Positions 46,761-56,339 of a stretch of 64,000 nucleotides of DNA are shown piece after piece. Numbering within the stretch: the stretch's first letter is position 1; every line of letters starts with the position of its first letter. This DNA is from Sphingomonas sp. KR3-1 (lineage in GTDB: Bacteria > Pseudomonadota > Alphaproteobacteria > Sphingomonadales > Sphingomonadaceae), in the NCBI RefSeq assembly GCF_040049295.1, contig NZ_JBDZDQ010000003.1, positions 496,001 to 560,000 of the forward strand, in the 5' to 3' direction. The notes beneath the pieces were generated by a model. That model was given only the letters and a program-made list of their open reading frames with translations, did no database searches and was not told where the DNA came from. The position numbers and the translations under genes were made by a program.

Positions 46761-48416
46761 CTACATGTTCGGATAATTGGGGCCGCCGCCGCCCTCAGGG
46801 ACCACCCAGTTGATGTTCTGCGTGGGATCCTTGATGTCGCACGTCTTGCAGTGCACGCAATTCTGCGCGTTGATCTGGAAGCGCAGATCGTCGCCTTCGC
46901 CGACAACTTCATAGACACCTGCCGGGCAATAGCGCTGGGCCGGCTCGGCGTACACCGGAAGATTGTAGTCGATCGGTACGCTGGGGTCCTTGAGCGTCAG
47001 ATGGACCGGCTGGTCCTCCTCGTGGTTGGTGTTCGAGATGAACACCGAGGAGAGGCGATCGAAGGTCAGCACGCCGTCGGGCTTGGGATAGTCGATCTTC
47101 GGCGCCTCGGACGCGTGCCACAGGCTCTCATTGTCGGGCTTGTGCTGCATCGTGAACGGCCAGCGGATGCCGAGCAGCTCGCTCCACATCGCCGCGCCCG
47201 CGAGGATCGTGCCGAACTTGTCGCCGAACTTCTTGACCAAAGGCGCCACGTTGCGGACGCCGCGCAGCTCCTTGTAGACCCAGCTCTTCTCATAGGCCTC
47301 AGGATAGGCGGCCAGCTCGTCCGCCTCGCGGCCGGCGCCGACCGCGGCGAACGCCGCCTCGGCGGCCATCATGCCGCTCTTCATCGATGTGTGCGTGCCC
47401 TTGATGCGCGGCACGTTGAGGAAGCCCGCCGCATCGCCGATCAGCGCGGCGCCAGGCGCGACCAGCTTGGGGACCGCCTGCCAGCCACCGTCTGAGATCG
47501 CGCGCGCGCCGTAGGAGACGCGCTTGGCGCCCTTGAGGATCGCCGCGATCTCCGGGTGCGTCTTCCAGCGCTGCATCTCCTGGAAGGGAGACAAATACGG
47601 GTTCTTGTAGTTGAGCCAGGTGACGAAGCCGAGCGCGACCTGCCCGTCCGCCTGGTGATAGAGGAAGCCGCCGCCATTGGCGCCCTTGGTCAGCGGCCAG
47701 CCCTGGGTATGGATCACGCGGCCCGGCACGTGGAGGGCCGGATCGATGTCCCACAGCTCCTTGATGCCGATGCCGTAGATCTGCGGCTGGCTGCCCTTGT
47801 CGAGCGCAAAAGTGCGGATCAGCTGCTTGGTCAGGTGGCCGCGGCAGCCCTCGGCGAAGAAGGTGTACTTGGCGTGCAGCTCGAGGCCGGGCTGGTAATC
47901 GCCCTTGTGCTCGCCGTCGCGCGCCACGCCCATGTCGCCGGTGGCGACGCCTTTCACGCTGCCATTGTCGTGATAGAGGATCTCGGCCGCAGCGAAGCCC
48001 GGGAAGATCTCGACGCCCAGTTCCTCGGCCTTGCCCGCCAGCCAGCGGCAGAGATTGCCCAGGCTACCGGTATAGGTGCCCTTGTTGTGGAGGAACGGCG
48101 GGGTGATGAACTCGGGGAAGCTCGACTTGCCCTTCTCGCTCAGCACCCAGTGGTGATTCTCGGTCACCGGCGTCGCGGCGAGCGGGCAGCCATCCTCGCG
48201 CCAGCTCGGCAGCAGCTCGTCGAGCGCCTTGGGATCGATCACCGCGCCGGAGAGGATGTGGGCGCCGACTTCGGAGCCCTTTTCGAGGATGCACACCGAC
48301 AGCTCGCTGCCCGCTTCCGCGGCCAACTGCTTCAGCCGGATCGCCGCCGACAGGCCCGCTGGCCCTGCCCCGACGATCACGACGTCATAGGGCATCGACT
48401 CCCGTTCGCTCATCAT
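46761..48416 (-). CDS. Electron-transfer flavoprotein-ubiquinone oxidoreductase
   Basis: A membrane-associated enzyme passing electrons from ETF (fatty-acid and amino-acid dehydrogenation) to ubiquinone. 551 residues. The N-terminal FAD dinucleotide motif is DVVIVGAGPAGLSAAIRL. The ubiquinone domain is in the middle. A C-terminal [4Fe-4S] ferredoxin-like segment contains RYCPAGVYEV and NCVHCKTCDIKDPTQNINW. Two ATG codons in tandem at 48416 and 48413 both fit; agaagga lies upstream. ETF alpha/beta genes are not in the window. Confidence 0.96.
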   Translation of the reverse strand: MMSERESMPYDVVIVGAGPAGLSAAIRLKQLAAEAGSELSVCILEKGSEVGAHILSGAVIDPKALDELLPSWREDGCPLAATPVTENHHWVLSEKGKSSFPEFITPPFLHNKGTYTGSLGNLCRWLAGKAEELGVEIFPGFAAAEILYHDNGSVKGVATGDMGVARDGEHKGDYQPGLELHAKYTFFAEGCRGHLTKQLIRTFALDKGSQPQIYGIGIKELWDIDPALHVPGRVIHTQGWPLTKGANGGGFLYHQADGQVALGFVTWLNYKNPYLSPFQEMQRWKTHPEIAAILKGAKRVSYGARAISDGGWQAVPKLVAPGAALIGDAAGFLNVPRIKGTHTSMKSGMMAAEAAFAAVGAGREADELAAYPEAYEKSWVYKELRGVRNVAPLVKKFGDKFGTILAGAAMWSELLGIRWPFTMQHKPDNESLWHASEAPKIDYPKPDGVLTFDRLSSVFISNTNHEEDQPVHLTLKDPSVPIDYNLPVYAEPAQRYCPAGVYEVVGEGDDLRFQINAQNCVHCKTCDIKDPTQNINWVVPEGGGGPNYPNM

Positions 48417-48539
48417 CGCATCCTTCTAGTCTTGGTCTGGCACATGCCGCACTGCTTGTCGTCGCAAGCTGGCAACGCCCTGTCCCTTGGTCGATGAAGG
48501 CAGATTGACCCGCCCGTCAAGGCATGACTCTGTGCCCGG

Positions 48540-49256
48540 GTGGGAGGCGAATACACAGCGGATTGGGGGCGAACCCTTGCGAGCGCACTCGAATGGTGGC
48601 GCGATGCAGGGGTCGAGACACTCCAGGAAGACGAGGCGCGCGACTGGCTCGCCCGGCCCGTCGTCGTGCAACCGGCACAGGCTGCCGTAACGTCGCCCCA
48701 GCCCGAGAGCCTGCCCGATACGCTCGCCGCCTTCACGGCCTGGCGCAGCGGCGAGACGGTTCCCGAAGCGAGCTGGATGACCCCGCGGATCGGCCCGAGC
48801 GGCCCCGCCGAGGCGCAACTCGTCGTGCTCACCGACATGCCGGAAAGTGACGATCATGACGCACTTCTGGCCGATGGCGAGGCCGGAAAGCTGTTTTCGC
48901 GGATGCTGACCGCCGCCGGAATCGCGCGTGATTCGGTCTATTTCCTGTCGCTCGCCGTTGCCCGCCCGCTCGCCGGGCGGATCAGCCCCGACCAGGAAGG
49001 CCGGCTGATCGAGATCGCCCGGCACCATCTCAAGTTGCTCCAGCCCGCTAAGCTGTTGATTCTAGGGCAAACGGCGAGCCGTGTACTAACTGAGACGAAC
49101 GACGGAACGGGCGCCAATGGTTTAGTCGATGTTAACCATTTCGGCGGCAAAACGCAGGCGGTGGCGAGCTTGCACCCGCGTTTCCTGTTGGAGCGCCCCG
49201 CCGCCAAAAGCGAAGCCTGGAAACATTTGTTGCTGTTGACCCGGGGGAGCCTGTGA
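48540..49256 (+). CDS. Uracil-DNA glycosylase-superfamily protein, divergent
   Basis: A 238-residue protein with the type-4/5 UDG layout: an N-terminal variable part, KLFSRMLTAAGIARDSVYFLSLAVARPL (landmark RMLTAAGIARDSVYFL), KLLILGQTASRVL and the C-terminal SLHPRFLLERPAAKSEAW. The usual catalytic strand GEAPG...D reads VVLTDMPESDDHDA, the cluster-binding cysteines of type-4 enzymes are missing, and the N-V-V-RPP motif reads L-A-V-ARPL. Activity on uracil is therefore doubtful. GTG start; it overlaps the region just before the lytic transglycosylase gene and probably shares its transcript. Confidence 0.78.
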   Translation: MGGEYTADWGRTLASALEWWRDAGVETLQEDEARDWLARPVVVQPAQAAVTSPQPESLPDTLAAFTAWRSGETVPEASWMTPRIGPSGPAEAQLVVLTDMPESDDHDALLADGEAGKLFSRMLTAAGIARDSVYFLSLAVARPLAGRISPDQEGRLIEIARHHLKLLQPAKLLILGQTASRVLTETNDGTGANGLVDVNHFGGKTQAVASLHPRFLLERPAAKSEAWKHLLLLTRGSL

Positions 49257-49258
49257 CC

Positions 49259-51061
49259 ATGCGTATCCTGCTTGCCGCCGCGCTCCTCGCGTCGACGGCG
49301 CTTACTGCCGCTGCCCATGCCGATGCGCCGGGCACGAATACCTCCCACGCCGAAGACGGCGCCGGCGCACCCGCGCTGCGCGACGGCGACGGCATTCCCG
49401 AACAGCTCGATAGCGACCAGAAGGCCGGCTATCGCAAGGTGTTCGCCGCGATCCGTGCCGAGCGCTGGCAGGATGCGCAGATCCAGCTCGATTCGATGAA
49501 GCCGGGCCCGCTGCATTCGATTGCTCGCGCCGAGCTCTACACCGCCAAGAATTCGCCCAAGGTCGAGTTGGCGCCGCTGGTCCAGCTGATTAGCGACGCG
49601 CCCGAGCTGCCCCAGGCCGAGCAGCTGACCCGCATGGCCCGCACCCGCGGCGCCACCGACACCCCTGCCCTGCCGATCGCGCAGCGGCTGGTCTGGCAGG
49701 ACGGCGCCCCCGTCCGCCAGCGGGCGCGCTCGATCAAGAGCGACGCCGCCGCGACCGAGATCGCGCTTGCCATCCAGCCCTTCGTCAAGGCCGACCAAGG
49801 CGCGCCTGCCGAGGCCGTGGTCACCCAGTTCGACGCCGACCTGACGCCCGAGGCGCGCACCGAGTGGCAGCAGAAGGTCGCCTGGATCTATTATACCGCG
49901 GGCGATGACGAGAATGCCCGCCGCGTCGCCGCCAAGGCGCAGGACGGGATCGGCGACTGGGCCCCGCAGGCCGATTGGGTCGCCGGGCTCGCCGCCTGGC
50001 GCGAGCAGGATTGCGCCGGCGCCACCGCCGCCTTCGAGCGCGTCGCCACGCGCGCCGCCGATACCGAGCTGCGCTCCGCCGGGCTTTATTGGGGCTCGCG
50101 CGCCGAAATGGCGTGCGGCCAACCCGAAAAGGTCGCGATCAAGCTGCGCGCCGCTACTCAATATGGCGAGACCTTCTACGGCCTGCTCGCCAAGTCGGCG
50201 CTCGGCATCCAGGACGCGCCGAGCAAGGGCGAGAAGTTCGTCGCCGAGGACTGGCGCGCGCTGGAGCGCCGCCCGAACGTGCGCGTCGCCGCCGCGCTGG
50301 TCGAGATCGACGAGGATGCGCTGGCCGACGAAGTGCTGCGCTACCAGGCCAAGCTGGGCAGCCCGGCCGAGCATGCCGCGCTGACCCGCCTCGCCGGCCG
50401 GCTCGACCTGCCCTCGACCCAGCTCTGGCTCACCCATAACTGCCCGATGGGCGTGCAGCCGCTGACCGCGGCGCGCTATCCGGCACCGAACTGGACACCG
50501 GCGGGCGGCTGGCGCGTCGACAAGGCGCTGGTGTTCGCCCACACGCTGCAGGAATCGCGCTTCAATTCGGATATCCGCAGCGCCGCCGGCGCGATGGGCT
50601 TGATGCAGGTGAAGACCGGCGCGGCGATCGACATCGGCCGGCGCAACGGCATCACCTATGCCGCCAGCGACCTGACCAAGCCTTCGGTCAACATGGAGAT
50701 CGGCCAGTCCTATCTCGAGCAGCTGCGCGACCAGCCCTTTACCGGCGGGCTGCTGCCCAAGGTGATCGCGTCGTACAATGCCGGCCCGACCCCGGTCGCC
50801 AACTGGAACGCGATGATCAAGGATGGCGGCGATCCGCTGCTCTATATCGAGAGCATCCCGTACTGGGAGACGCGCGGCTATGTGATGACGGTGCTGCGCA
50901 ACTACTGGATGTACGAGAACCAGGAAGGCCGCAAGTCGGCGAGCCGCGATGCGCTGGCGCAGGGGCTGTGGCCGAAATTCCCGGGCATGCAGGGGCCGAC
51001 GGCGGTCAAGATCAGCGTCAAGCAGCTCGCTTTCCATCAGGATCCCAATGGCAGCCGATGA
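49259..51061 (+). CDS. Soluble lytic murein transglycosylase
   Basis: A periplasmic peptidoglycan-cleaving enzyme of 600 residues. Signal peptide ([20 protein letters not shown]), a long alpha-superhelical TPR-like U domain (about residues 60-430), then the SLT catalytic domain with Glu in [30 protein letters not shown], and [13 protein letters not shown]. The ATG at 49259 lies nine bases after gggggag; a GTG at 49253 overlaps the upstream stop. Its 3' end overlaps moaB by 14 bases. Confidence 0.94.
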   Translation: MRILLAAALLASTALTAAAHADAPGTNTSHAEDGAGAPALRDGDGIPEQLDSDQKAGYRKVFAAIRAERWQDAQIQLDSMKPGPLHSIARAELYTAKNSPKVELAPLVQLISDAPELPQAEQLTRMARTRGATDTPALPIAQRLVWQDGAPVRQRARSIKSDAAATEIALAIQPFVKADQGAPAEAVVTQFDADLTPEARTEWQQKVAWIYYTAGDDENARRVAAKAQDGIGDWAPQADWVAGLAAWREQDCAGATAAFERVATRAADTELRSAGLYWGSRAEMACGQPEKVAIKLRAATQYGETFYGLLAKSALGIQDAPSKGEKFVAEDWRALERRPNVRVAAALVEIDEDALADEVLRYQAKLGSPAEHAALTRLAGRLDLPSTQLWLTHNCPMGVQPLTAARYPAPNWTPAGGWRVDKALVFAHTLQESRFNSDIRSAAGAMGLMQVKTGAAIDIGRRNGITYAASDLTKPSVNMEIGQSYLEQLRDQPFTGGLLPKVIASYNAGPTPVANWNAMIKDGGDPLLYIESIPYWETRGYVMTVLRNYWMYENQEGRKSASRDALAQGLWPKFPGMQGPTAVKISVKQLAFHQDPNGSR

Positions 51062-51575
51062 GGCGATCGCGTTCCGCCCGGTGCGGATCGCGGTGCTGAC
51101 GGTATCGGACACGCGCACGATTGCCGACGATCGCTCGGGCGACCGGCTGGTCGAGCGGCTGGCGACGGCCGGGCATGTGCTGGCGGCGCGAACGATCGTG
51201 CGCGACGATGCGGATGCGATCGTCGCGCAGCTGCACGCCTGGATCGAGGATGCCGGCGTGGAAGTGGTGCTGACCACCGGCGGCACCGGCGTGACCGGGC
51301 GCGACGTCACCCCCGAGGCGCTGGCGCGCGTCTGGGACAAGGAAATCCCCGGCTTCGGCGAGCTGTTCCGCTGGCTGAGCTACCAGTCGATCGGCACCTC
51401 AACGATCCAGTCACGCGCGACCGCCGGGGTGGCGCGCGGAACCTATATCTTCGCGCTACCGGGCTCGACCGGCGCCGTCACCGATGCCTGGGACGGCATC
51501 CTGGCGAGCCAGCTCGACATCCGTCACAGGCCCTGCAACTTCGTCGAGCTGCTGCCGCGGCTCGAGGAGCGCTGA
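51048..51575 (+). CDS. moaB: Molybdenum cofactor biosynthesis protein B
   Basis: A 175-residue MoaB/MogA-fold protein that adenylylates molybdopterin or acts in that step. Motifs are [59 protein letters not shown] and [17 protein letters not shown]. The ATG at 51048 lies inside the lytic transglycosylase gene end; the earlier open frame has no family match. No other moa genes are present here. Confidence 0.95.
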   Translation: MAADEAIAFRPVRIAVLTVSDTRTIADDRSGDRLVERLATAGHVLAARTIVRDDADAIVAQLHAWIEDAGVEVVLTTGGTGVTGRDVTPEALARVWDKEIPGFGELFRWLSYQSIGTSTIQSRATAGVARGTYIFALPGSTGAVTDAWDGILASQLDIRHRPCNFVELLPRLEER

Positions 51576-51579
51576 GCGG

Positions 51580-52105
51580 TTATTTCTTCTCCGCGGCGGG
51601 CGCCTTGGCGACGGTGCCGGCCTTGGCTTCCTCCGCATCGAGGAACTTGTCGAGCTCGCCCGTCGTGACGCTCCACCAGTCGATAATATCGGCGAGATTG
51701 GTGTAGGTGAGCTTCCCTTTCAACGACACGTCCAGGGTGACCGCCAGGTCGCCCTCATCGTCGATCGAGATCTTCAGGAAACGCTTGCTGTCGTTCCAGC
51801 GATTGGCGAGCGCCGCGTCGAACCAGGGCTTCTTCTTGTACCAGGCGTAGAATTCCGCCGAATCGCAGCCCTTCACCGGATTGCATTCGAAGAATGCTCA
51901 CCGTGAAGGTCGAGCCGCCAGCGGCGCTTTCGAGATAGGTCTCGCCCTGCTTGTTCTTCTTGAGCGCTGCCTTGTAGCCCTCCTGCTGCATCACCTCGGC
52001 AAATGCGCTTGGCTGGCTCACGTCCACGATCTGGTCCTGCGCCATCGCCGGCGCCGCCCATGCGGCCACCACCAGCGCGACCGCCGTCATCATCCTGTGC
52101 ATCAT
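51580..52105 (-). pseudogene. YbjN-domain gene broken by a frameshift
   Basis: The N-terminal part (signal peptide MMTAVALVVAAWAAPAMA, then TYLESAAGGSTFTVS) and the C-terminal part (CDSAEFYAWYKKKPWFDAAL, ALANRWNDSKRFLKISID) lie in different frames. Removing one base near 51895 joins them into a 174-residue protein whose junction TVSFFECNPVKGCDSAEF aligns with FFYGCEQHRHCDSLRF of the intact paralogue next door. The N-terminal frame otherwise runs on out of family. It is either a true +1 frameshift or a sequencing error; the position is not in a homopolymer. The gggggA ribosome-binding site is intact. Confidence 0.85.
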
Positions 52106-52113
52106 TCCCCCTT

Positions 52114-52614
52114 TTACCCCTTCAATTCCGCGGCGAAGAAATCCGCCGATTCACCCAGCATCGAGTTCCACCAATCGAGCGTATCGGCGAAATTGCGTTT
52201 CGTCGTGCCGCCGATCATGCCGATATCGTAGGAGAGGACGAAGGCGCCATTGTCCTTCACCGACGCCGTGACGAAGCGATGCCCGGCATTCCATTTGTTG
52301 GCGAGCGCCACCGTCGCCTGTGCATCCTTGCCGAAGCTGACTTCGAAGCGCAGCGAATCGCAGTGCCGGTGCTGCTCGCAGCCATAGAAGAACAGGTCGA
52401 AATGATAGGGCCGGCCGGTGACGTTGATGACGGGATCGCCATGCTCGTCGGCGGCCAGGCTGGCCTCCAGCCGCGCCGCGCGCATCGCCTGCAATATCGT
52501 CTGCGGATCGCTCGCACAGACCAGCTCCTTGCCGCAGGGCGCGCGGTCCTGCGCGGCGGCAGGCAGCGTCCAGCCGGCGAGCGCCACCGCGGCGGTCATG
52601 ACAATCAAGCGCAT
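52114..52614 (-). CDS. Exported YbjN-domain protein
   Basis: A 166-residue protein with a signal peptide (IVMTAAVALAGWTLPAAAQ). A YbjN-like domain follows with ALANKWNAGHRFVTASVKDN, FVLSYDIGMIGGTTKRNFAD and the closing TLDWWNSMLGESADFF. Cysteine pairs (PCGKELVC, GCEQHRHC) probably form disulfides. The family is related to type III secretion chaperone folds, but periplasmic members such as this have no proven role. It is the intact paralogue of the broken gene eight bases downstream. Confidence 0.85.
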   Translation of the reverse strand: MRLIVMTAAVALAGWTLPAAAQDRAPCGKELVCASDPQTILQAMRAARLEASLAADEHGDPVINVTGRPYHFDLFFYGCEQHRHCDSLRFEVSFGKDAQATVALANKWNAGHRFVTASVKDNGAFVLSYDIGMIGGTTKRNFADTLDWWNSMLGESADFFAAELKG

Positions 52615-52661
52615 CGGACTCCCCCTTGCGCCCAGCCTATCACGCCGCCGCGGCGCCGCAA

Positions 52662-53003
52662 TCACTCGGGTTCGTTGACGAACACGCCCAGCTCGTTGCC
52701 TTCCGGGTCCCGGAAATGGAAGCGGCGGCCGCCCGGAAAGGCGAAGATCGGCACGGTGATCTCGCCGCCCGATGCCTGCACGCTCTCGAACGCGGCCTCG
52801 AGGTCCTGCACCTCGATCACCGGCAGGAGCAGCGCAATCGCCTGGTCGGTGCTGCCGTTGATGCCGAGATCGGTGTCGCCGGTGGTCGTCGCCGCATAGT
52901 CCGGGCCGAAATCGGTGAAGCCCCAGCCGAACGCCTTCGCATAGAAATCGCAGGTGCCGGCAACGTCCTTCGACGGCAGTTCGAGATAGCTGATCCGTGC
53001 CAT
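52662..53003 (-). CDS. VOC/glyoxalase-family protein
   Basis: A 113-residue single vicinal-oxygen-chelate domain (RISYLELPSKDVAGTCDFYA, FGWGFTDFGP, VIEVQDLEAAFESVQASGGE, FHFRDPEGNELGVF). One conserved Glu is in DPEGNELG; the usual first metal His is replaced in ISYLELP by Glu. Members of this small group occur in many bacteria without known substrates. The ATG at 53003 has ggaggacat upstream; a TTG at 53015 is possible. Confidence 0.9.
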   Translation of the reverse strand: MARISYLELPSKDVAGTCDFYAKAFGWGFTDFGPDYAATTTGDTDLGINGSTDQAIALLLPVIEVQDLEAAFESVQASGGEITVPIFAFPGGRRFHFRDPEGNELGVFVNEPE

Positions 53004-53055
53004 TATGTCCTCCAATGTTCTTGCTATGTTCTATTGAGCCGCCTAGGTTTTGGCA

Positions 53056-54126
53056 ATGGCAAAGAATCGGCCCGTGCGCGGCGCCACGCTGAACGAGGCG
53101 AGCAGCCGCTTCAACCTGCCCGCGCGCGAGGCGGATGGGGAATGGCTCGACATGCGCGCGGCGCTGGATGATGCCCCGCCCCCGCTGCGTACCTCGGTCA
53201 CGGTCGAGCGGGCGCGGACGATCATCACCCGCAACCAGTCGCCCGACATCGCCTTCGATCGCTCGATCAATCCCTATCGCGGCTGCGAGCATGGCTGCAT
53301 CTATTGCTTCGCGCGGCCGACCCACGCCTATCTCGATTTGTCGCCGGGGCTCGATTTCGAGAGCAAGCTCTTCGCCAAGCCCGATGCGCCGACGCTGCTC
53401 AGGGCCGAGCTCGGCAAGCGCGGCTATGTCTGCCGGCCGATCGCCTTCGGGACCAACACCGATCCCTATCAGCCGATCGAAGCGGAGTGGCGAATCACCC
53501 GTGGCTGCATCGAGGTGCTGGCCGAGCACGACCATCCGCTGACGATCACCACCAAGTCGAACCGGGTGACGCGCGACCTCGACATCCTGGCGCCGATGGC
53601 CCGGAAAGGACTGGCGGCGGTGATGCTGTCAATCACCTCGCTCGATCCCAGGATCGCGATGACGGTGGAGCCGCGCGCGCCGCATCCCGAGAAGCGCCTG
53701 CAGGCGGTGCGGCAGCTGGCAGATGCAGGCGTGCCGGTGTTCGTCTCGCTGGCGCCGGTGATCCCGCAGGTGACCGACCACGAGATCGAGCATATCCTCG
53801 AGCGTGCCGCCGCCGCGGGCGCGCGGACGGCCTTCTTCCTGCCGGTGCGGCTGCCGCACGAAGTCGCCCCGCTGTTCCGCGCCTGGCTCGACACGCATTT
53901 CCCCGATCGCGCGAGCAAGGTGATGGCGACGATCCAGTCGATCCGCGGAGGGAAGGACAACGATCCCAATTTCTACACGCGTTTCCGCGGGCACGGCCCC
54001 TGGGCCGAGCTGCTGCGCACGCGGTTCCGGATGGCGGCGAAGCGCTATGGACTCGACCAGGAAGTGCTGCGGCTGCGGACGGACCTGTTCCGCCCGCCGA
54101 GCGGACCGCAGGGGGAGCTCTTTTGA
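53056..54126 (+). CDS. PA0069-family radical SAM protein
   Basis: A 356-residue radical SAM enzyme. The cluster motif is CEHGCIYCFARPTHAYLD (Cx3Cx2C). Upstream is the characteristic TIITRNQSPDIAFDRSINPY, and downstream are FGTNTDPYQPIE, ITTKSNRVTRDLDIL and VFVSLAPVIPQVTD. This is the SplB-like Rv2578c/PA0069 family, whose reaction is unknown. An earlier TTG at 53050 adds two residues. A type-1 repeat begins right after the stop. Confidence 0.92.
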   Translation: MAKNRPVRGATLNEASSRFNLPAREADGEWLDMRAALDDAPPPLRTSVTVERARTIITRNQSPDIAFDRSINPYRGCEHGCIYCFARPTHAYLDLSPGLDFESKLFAKPDAPTLLRAELGKRGYVCRPIAFGTNTDPYQPIEAEWRITRGCIEVLAEHDHPLTITTKSNRVTRDLDILAPMARKGLAAVMLSITSLDPRIAMTVEPRAPHPEKRLQAVRQLADAGVPVFVSLAPVIPQVTDHEIEHILERAAAAGARTAFFLPVRLPHEVAPLFRAWLDTHFPDRASKVMATIQSIRGGKDNDPNFYTRFRGHGPWAELLRTRFRMAAKRYGLDQEVLRLRTDLFRPPSGPQGELF

Positions 54127-54127
54127 C

Positions 54128-54233
54128 TCCCTCTCCCCTCCGGGAAGAGGGAAGTGTGCCTTAATCCAGTAGCTGCGGGAGAGAAGGCTGCGTCATGCCC
54201 CTCTCCCAACCCTTTCCCCGGAGGGGAGAGGGA
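54128..54233. repeat. Type-1 intergenic palindromic repeat
   Basis: Arms ccctctcccctccgggaaga and ccccggaggggagaggg with internal aagtgtgcctt and gcgtcatgcccctctcccaa. The last block is the reverse complement of the arm found in the 11850-11963 copy. It fills the gap between the convergent radical SAM and SGNH-deacetylase genes. Confidence 0.8.
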
Positions 54234-54239
54234 TTCTGC

Positions 54240-56339
54240 TTACATGCACATCGTGTCGAGCGGCAGCATTGCCGGGGCCTGCGGCTCCTTAAGCCCCTTG
54301 GCCGCCATCGCGCCGTTCAGCCCCTGGGGCTGCGGGGGGAGCGCGGGGTTCACTTCGGGGGCGTAGTACGGATCCTTGCCCGCCTCTTCGATCGAGACAA
54401 AGCGGTAGCCCTTCTCGCGGTACATCGCGAGGAGCTGGGGCAGCATGTGCGCATCGAAGGCGCCGAGGTGCATCAGCAGCACATAGGGAATGTCGCGGCC
54501 ATAGAGCGCCTTGCTCATCGCCCGCGCGCGATCGGCCTGGACCGAGGCCGTGCCGAGCCAGCCATGCTCCATCGCCAGGATCGCATCGGCATCGCCCTTC
54601 GCCACGCAGCGGGCATAGGCGTTGTTATAGGCCCAGTCGGAGAAATCCATCGTCACCGTGGCGACCTTGTAGCCGCGATCCGCCAGCAGCTTGCGGATGC
54701 GGGCGCGGCGCTCGGGATTGGCGGCGGCCTCGGAGAGGAACGGATAGCGGAACCAGTGCCAGTCGGCGGCGCCCGCCTTTGCCTTGAGTATCGGCTCGTT
54801 CTTCTCGAGCTCGCTGAGGAATTGCGCGTCGCTCAGCTGGTCGAGATTGGCGTGGCTCCAGCCGTGATTGCCCAGCGTCAGCCCTGCTGCCCGCCATTTG
54901 TCGAGCACCGGCGCCGAGGCGGGCTCGTTGGTGAGCTGGACGCCGTTGAGGAAGCCGATCGCCGGCGCCCCGCCGGCCTTCAGCGCCGCGATGATCTGCT
55001 CGGCGATGCCGACCCGGGTATAGCCGTTCGGCAGCGGCGCATGGGCAGTGAGGTCGTCGAAGGTGAAGGCGATCGCCGGGGCGGGTTCGGGGGACGCACC
55101 GGTCACCTTTCGCTTGTCGGTCACCACCGACGAGAACAAGGACAGCGGCACCGCATCGGCCATTGCCTGGTAGCCGGCCACCGAGGGGTGGAGCCCGTCA
55201 TTGTCGAACGCCTTGGACAATCTGGACGGTGCGGACGGATCGCGCATGGCCGCATCGAAATCGATGACCCCGTCGAAGTTGCCGGGCGTGCGAATCCAGG
55301 CATTTACCGCGGCGCGATCGGTCTCGTTCTGCGCGTCCGGATGATAGTAGCCCGAGCCGCCATAGGGCGTGATCGTCGCGCCGATCGCCTTGATCCCGTG
55401 CGCACGGGCGCGCGCGACCATCTGGCGATAGGCACCGATCATGCCCTCGACCAGCGCGGCATGTGCCTCGGGCGTGGCCGGCGCGTCGCGGGTGAGCACG
55501 CCGAGATCGTTGACGCCCTCGAAGATCACGAGATGCGAGACGCCGGGATAGCTCAGCACCTCGCGATCGAAGCGCGCCATCGCATTGGGCCCGAGCCCGT
55601 CATTGAGCAGCCGGTTGCCGCCGATGCCGGCGTTGAGCACCGCCATCTCGGCCAGCGCCGGCGTGGCGCGCAGGCGGCGCTGGAGCCCGTCGGTCCAGCG
55701 ATTGTTGCTGTTGGCAGGGACGCCATAGCCGTCGGTGATCGAGTCGCCGAGGATCACGACCGCCGAAGCCCTGGCGGAAACCGTCTCGATCGCGCCGATC
55801 TGGATCCAGCGCTCGGCGGTCTTGGCGCCCGGCAAGTCGGCATCGCCGCTGTGATCGCCATGGGCCATATAGCTGGTGGCGCGCGAGCCCGGATGGCCGG
55901 TCTGCTGTGCTGGCGCCTCAGGGAGATAGAGGGTGATCGCCAAGTCCGCGCCCGCCGCCACCGGCAGCGCGACCGCGTCGGACCAATAGTCCGCGCCCGC
56001 CGGGATCACGACGCTCTTCGCGCCGCCGAAGCGGAGCTGCACCAGGCTGGCCGAATCGATCCGGGCCGAAGCGGGATCGGGCGCGCGGGCGATCGTCGCC
56101 GCGCCGATCCGCAGCGACTGGGTGCCATAGGCATTGGTGAGCCGGACGCGCAGCTTGTTGCCCGCGATCTGGATGCGCACGACCTGGCGCAGCGTCGCGT
56201 TCTTCAGGTCCTCGTTGGGAATGGCATTGCTGCCCGGGATCATCTGCGAGGTGGCCCAGGCCGTCACCCAGCGCTCCCCCGGAGGCGCCGCGGCGCCCAG
56301 CAGCAGGACCAGCACAGCCAAGCGCGCGATCAGCCCCAT
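54240..56339 (-). CDS. SGNH hydrolase - polysaccharide deacetylase fusion, exported
   Basis: A 699-residue exported protein (signal peptide LIARLAVLVLLLGAAAP). Residues about 20-400 form a GDSL/SGNH esterase with a jelly-roll N-part. Block I is VVILGDSITDGYG, block II is NAGIGGNRLL, block III is FEGVNDLG and block V is NDGLHPSVAGY. Residues about 430-660 form a NodB-type deacetylase with the FTFDD metal Asp, the GNHGWSHANLD metal histidines and FRYPFLSEA; the final catalytic His is plausibly in MEHGWLG or LLMHLGAFD. Both catalytic sets look intact, so it may remove O-acyl and N-acyl groups from one glycan. A LacI-type operator precedes it. ATGs at 56342 and 56339 are both possible. Confidence 0.9.
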   Translation of the reverse strand: MGLIARLAVLVLLLGAAAPPGERWVTAWATSQMIPGSNAIPNEDLKNATLRQVVRIQIAGNKLRVRLTNAYGTQSLRIGAATIARAPDPASARIDSASLVQLRFGGAKSVVIPAGADYWSDAVALPVAAGADLAITLYLPEAPAQQTGHPGSRATSYMAHGDHSGDADLPGAKTAERWIQIGAIETVSARASAVVILGDSITDGYGVPANSNNRWTDGLQRRLRATPALAEMAVLNAGIGGNRLLNDGLGPNAMARFDREVLSYPGVSHLVIFEGVNDLGVLTRDAPATPEAHAALVEGMIGAYRQMVARARAHGIKAIGATITPYGGSGYYHPDAQNETDRAAVNAWIRTPGNFDGVIDFDAAMRDPSAPSRLSKAFDNDGLHPSVAGYQAMADAVPLSLFSSVVTDKRKVTGASPEPAPAIAFTFDDLTAHAPLPNGYTRVGIAEQIIAALKAGGAPAIGFLNGVQLTNEPASAPVLDKWRAAGLTLGNHGWSHANLDQLSDAQFLSELEKNEPILKAKAGAADWHWFRYPFLSEAAANPERRARIRKLLADRGYKVATVTMDFSDWAYNNAYARCVAKGDADAILAMEHGWLGTASVQADRARAMSKALYGRDIPYVLLMHLGAFDAHMLPQLLAMYREKGYRFVSIEEAGKDPYYAPEVNPALPPQPQGLNGAMAAKGLKEPQAPAMLPLDTMCM

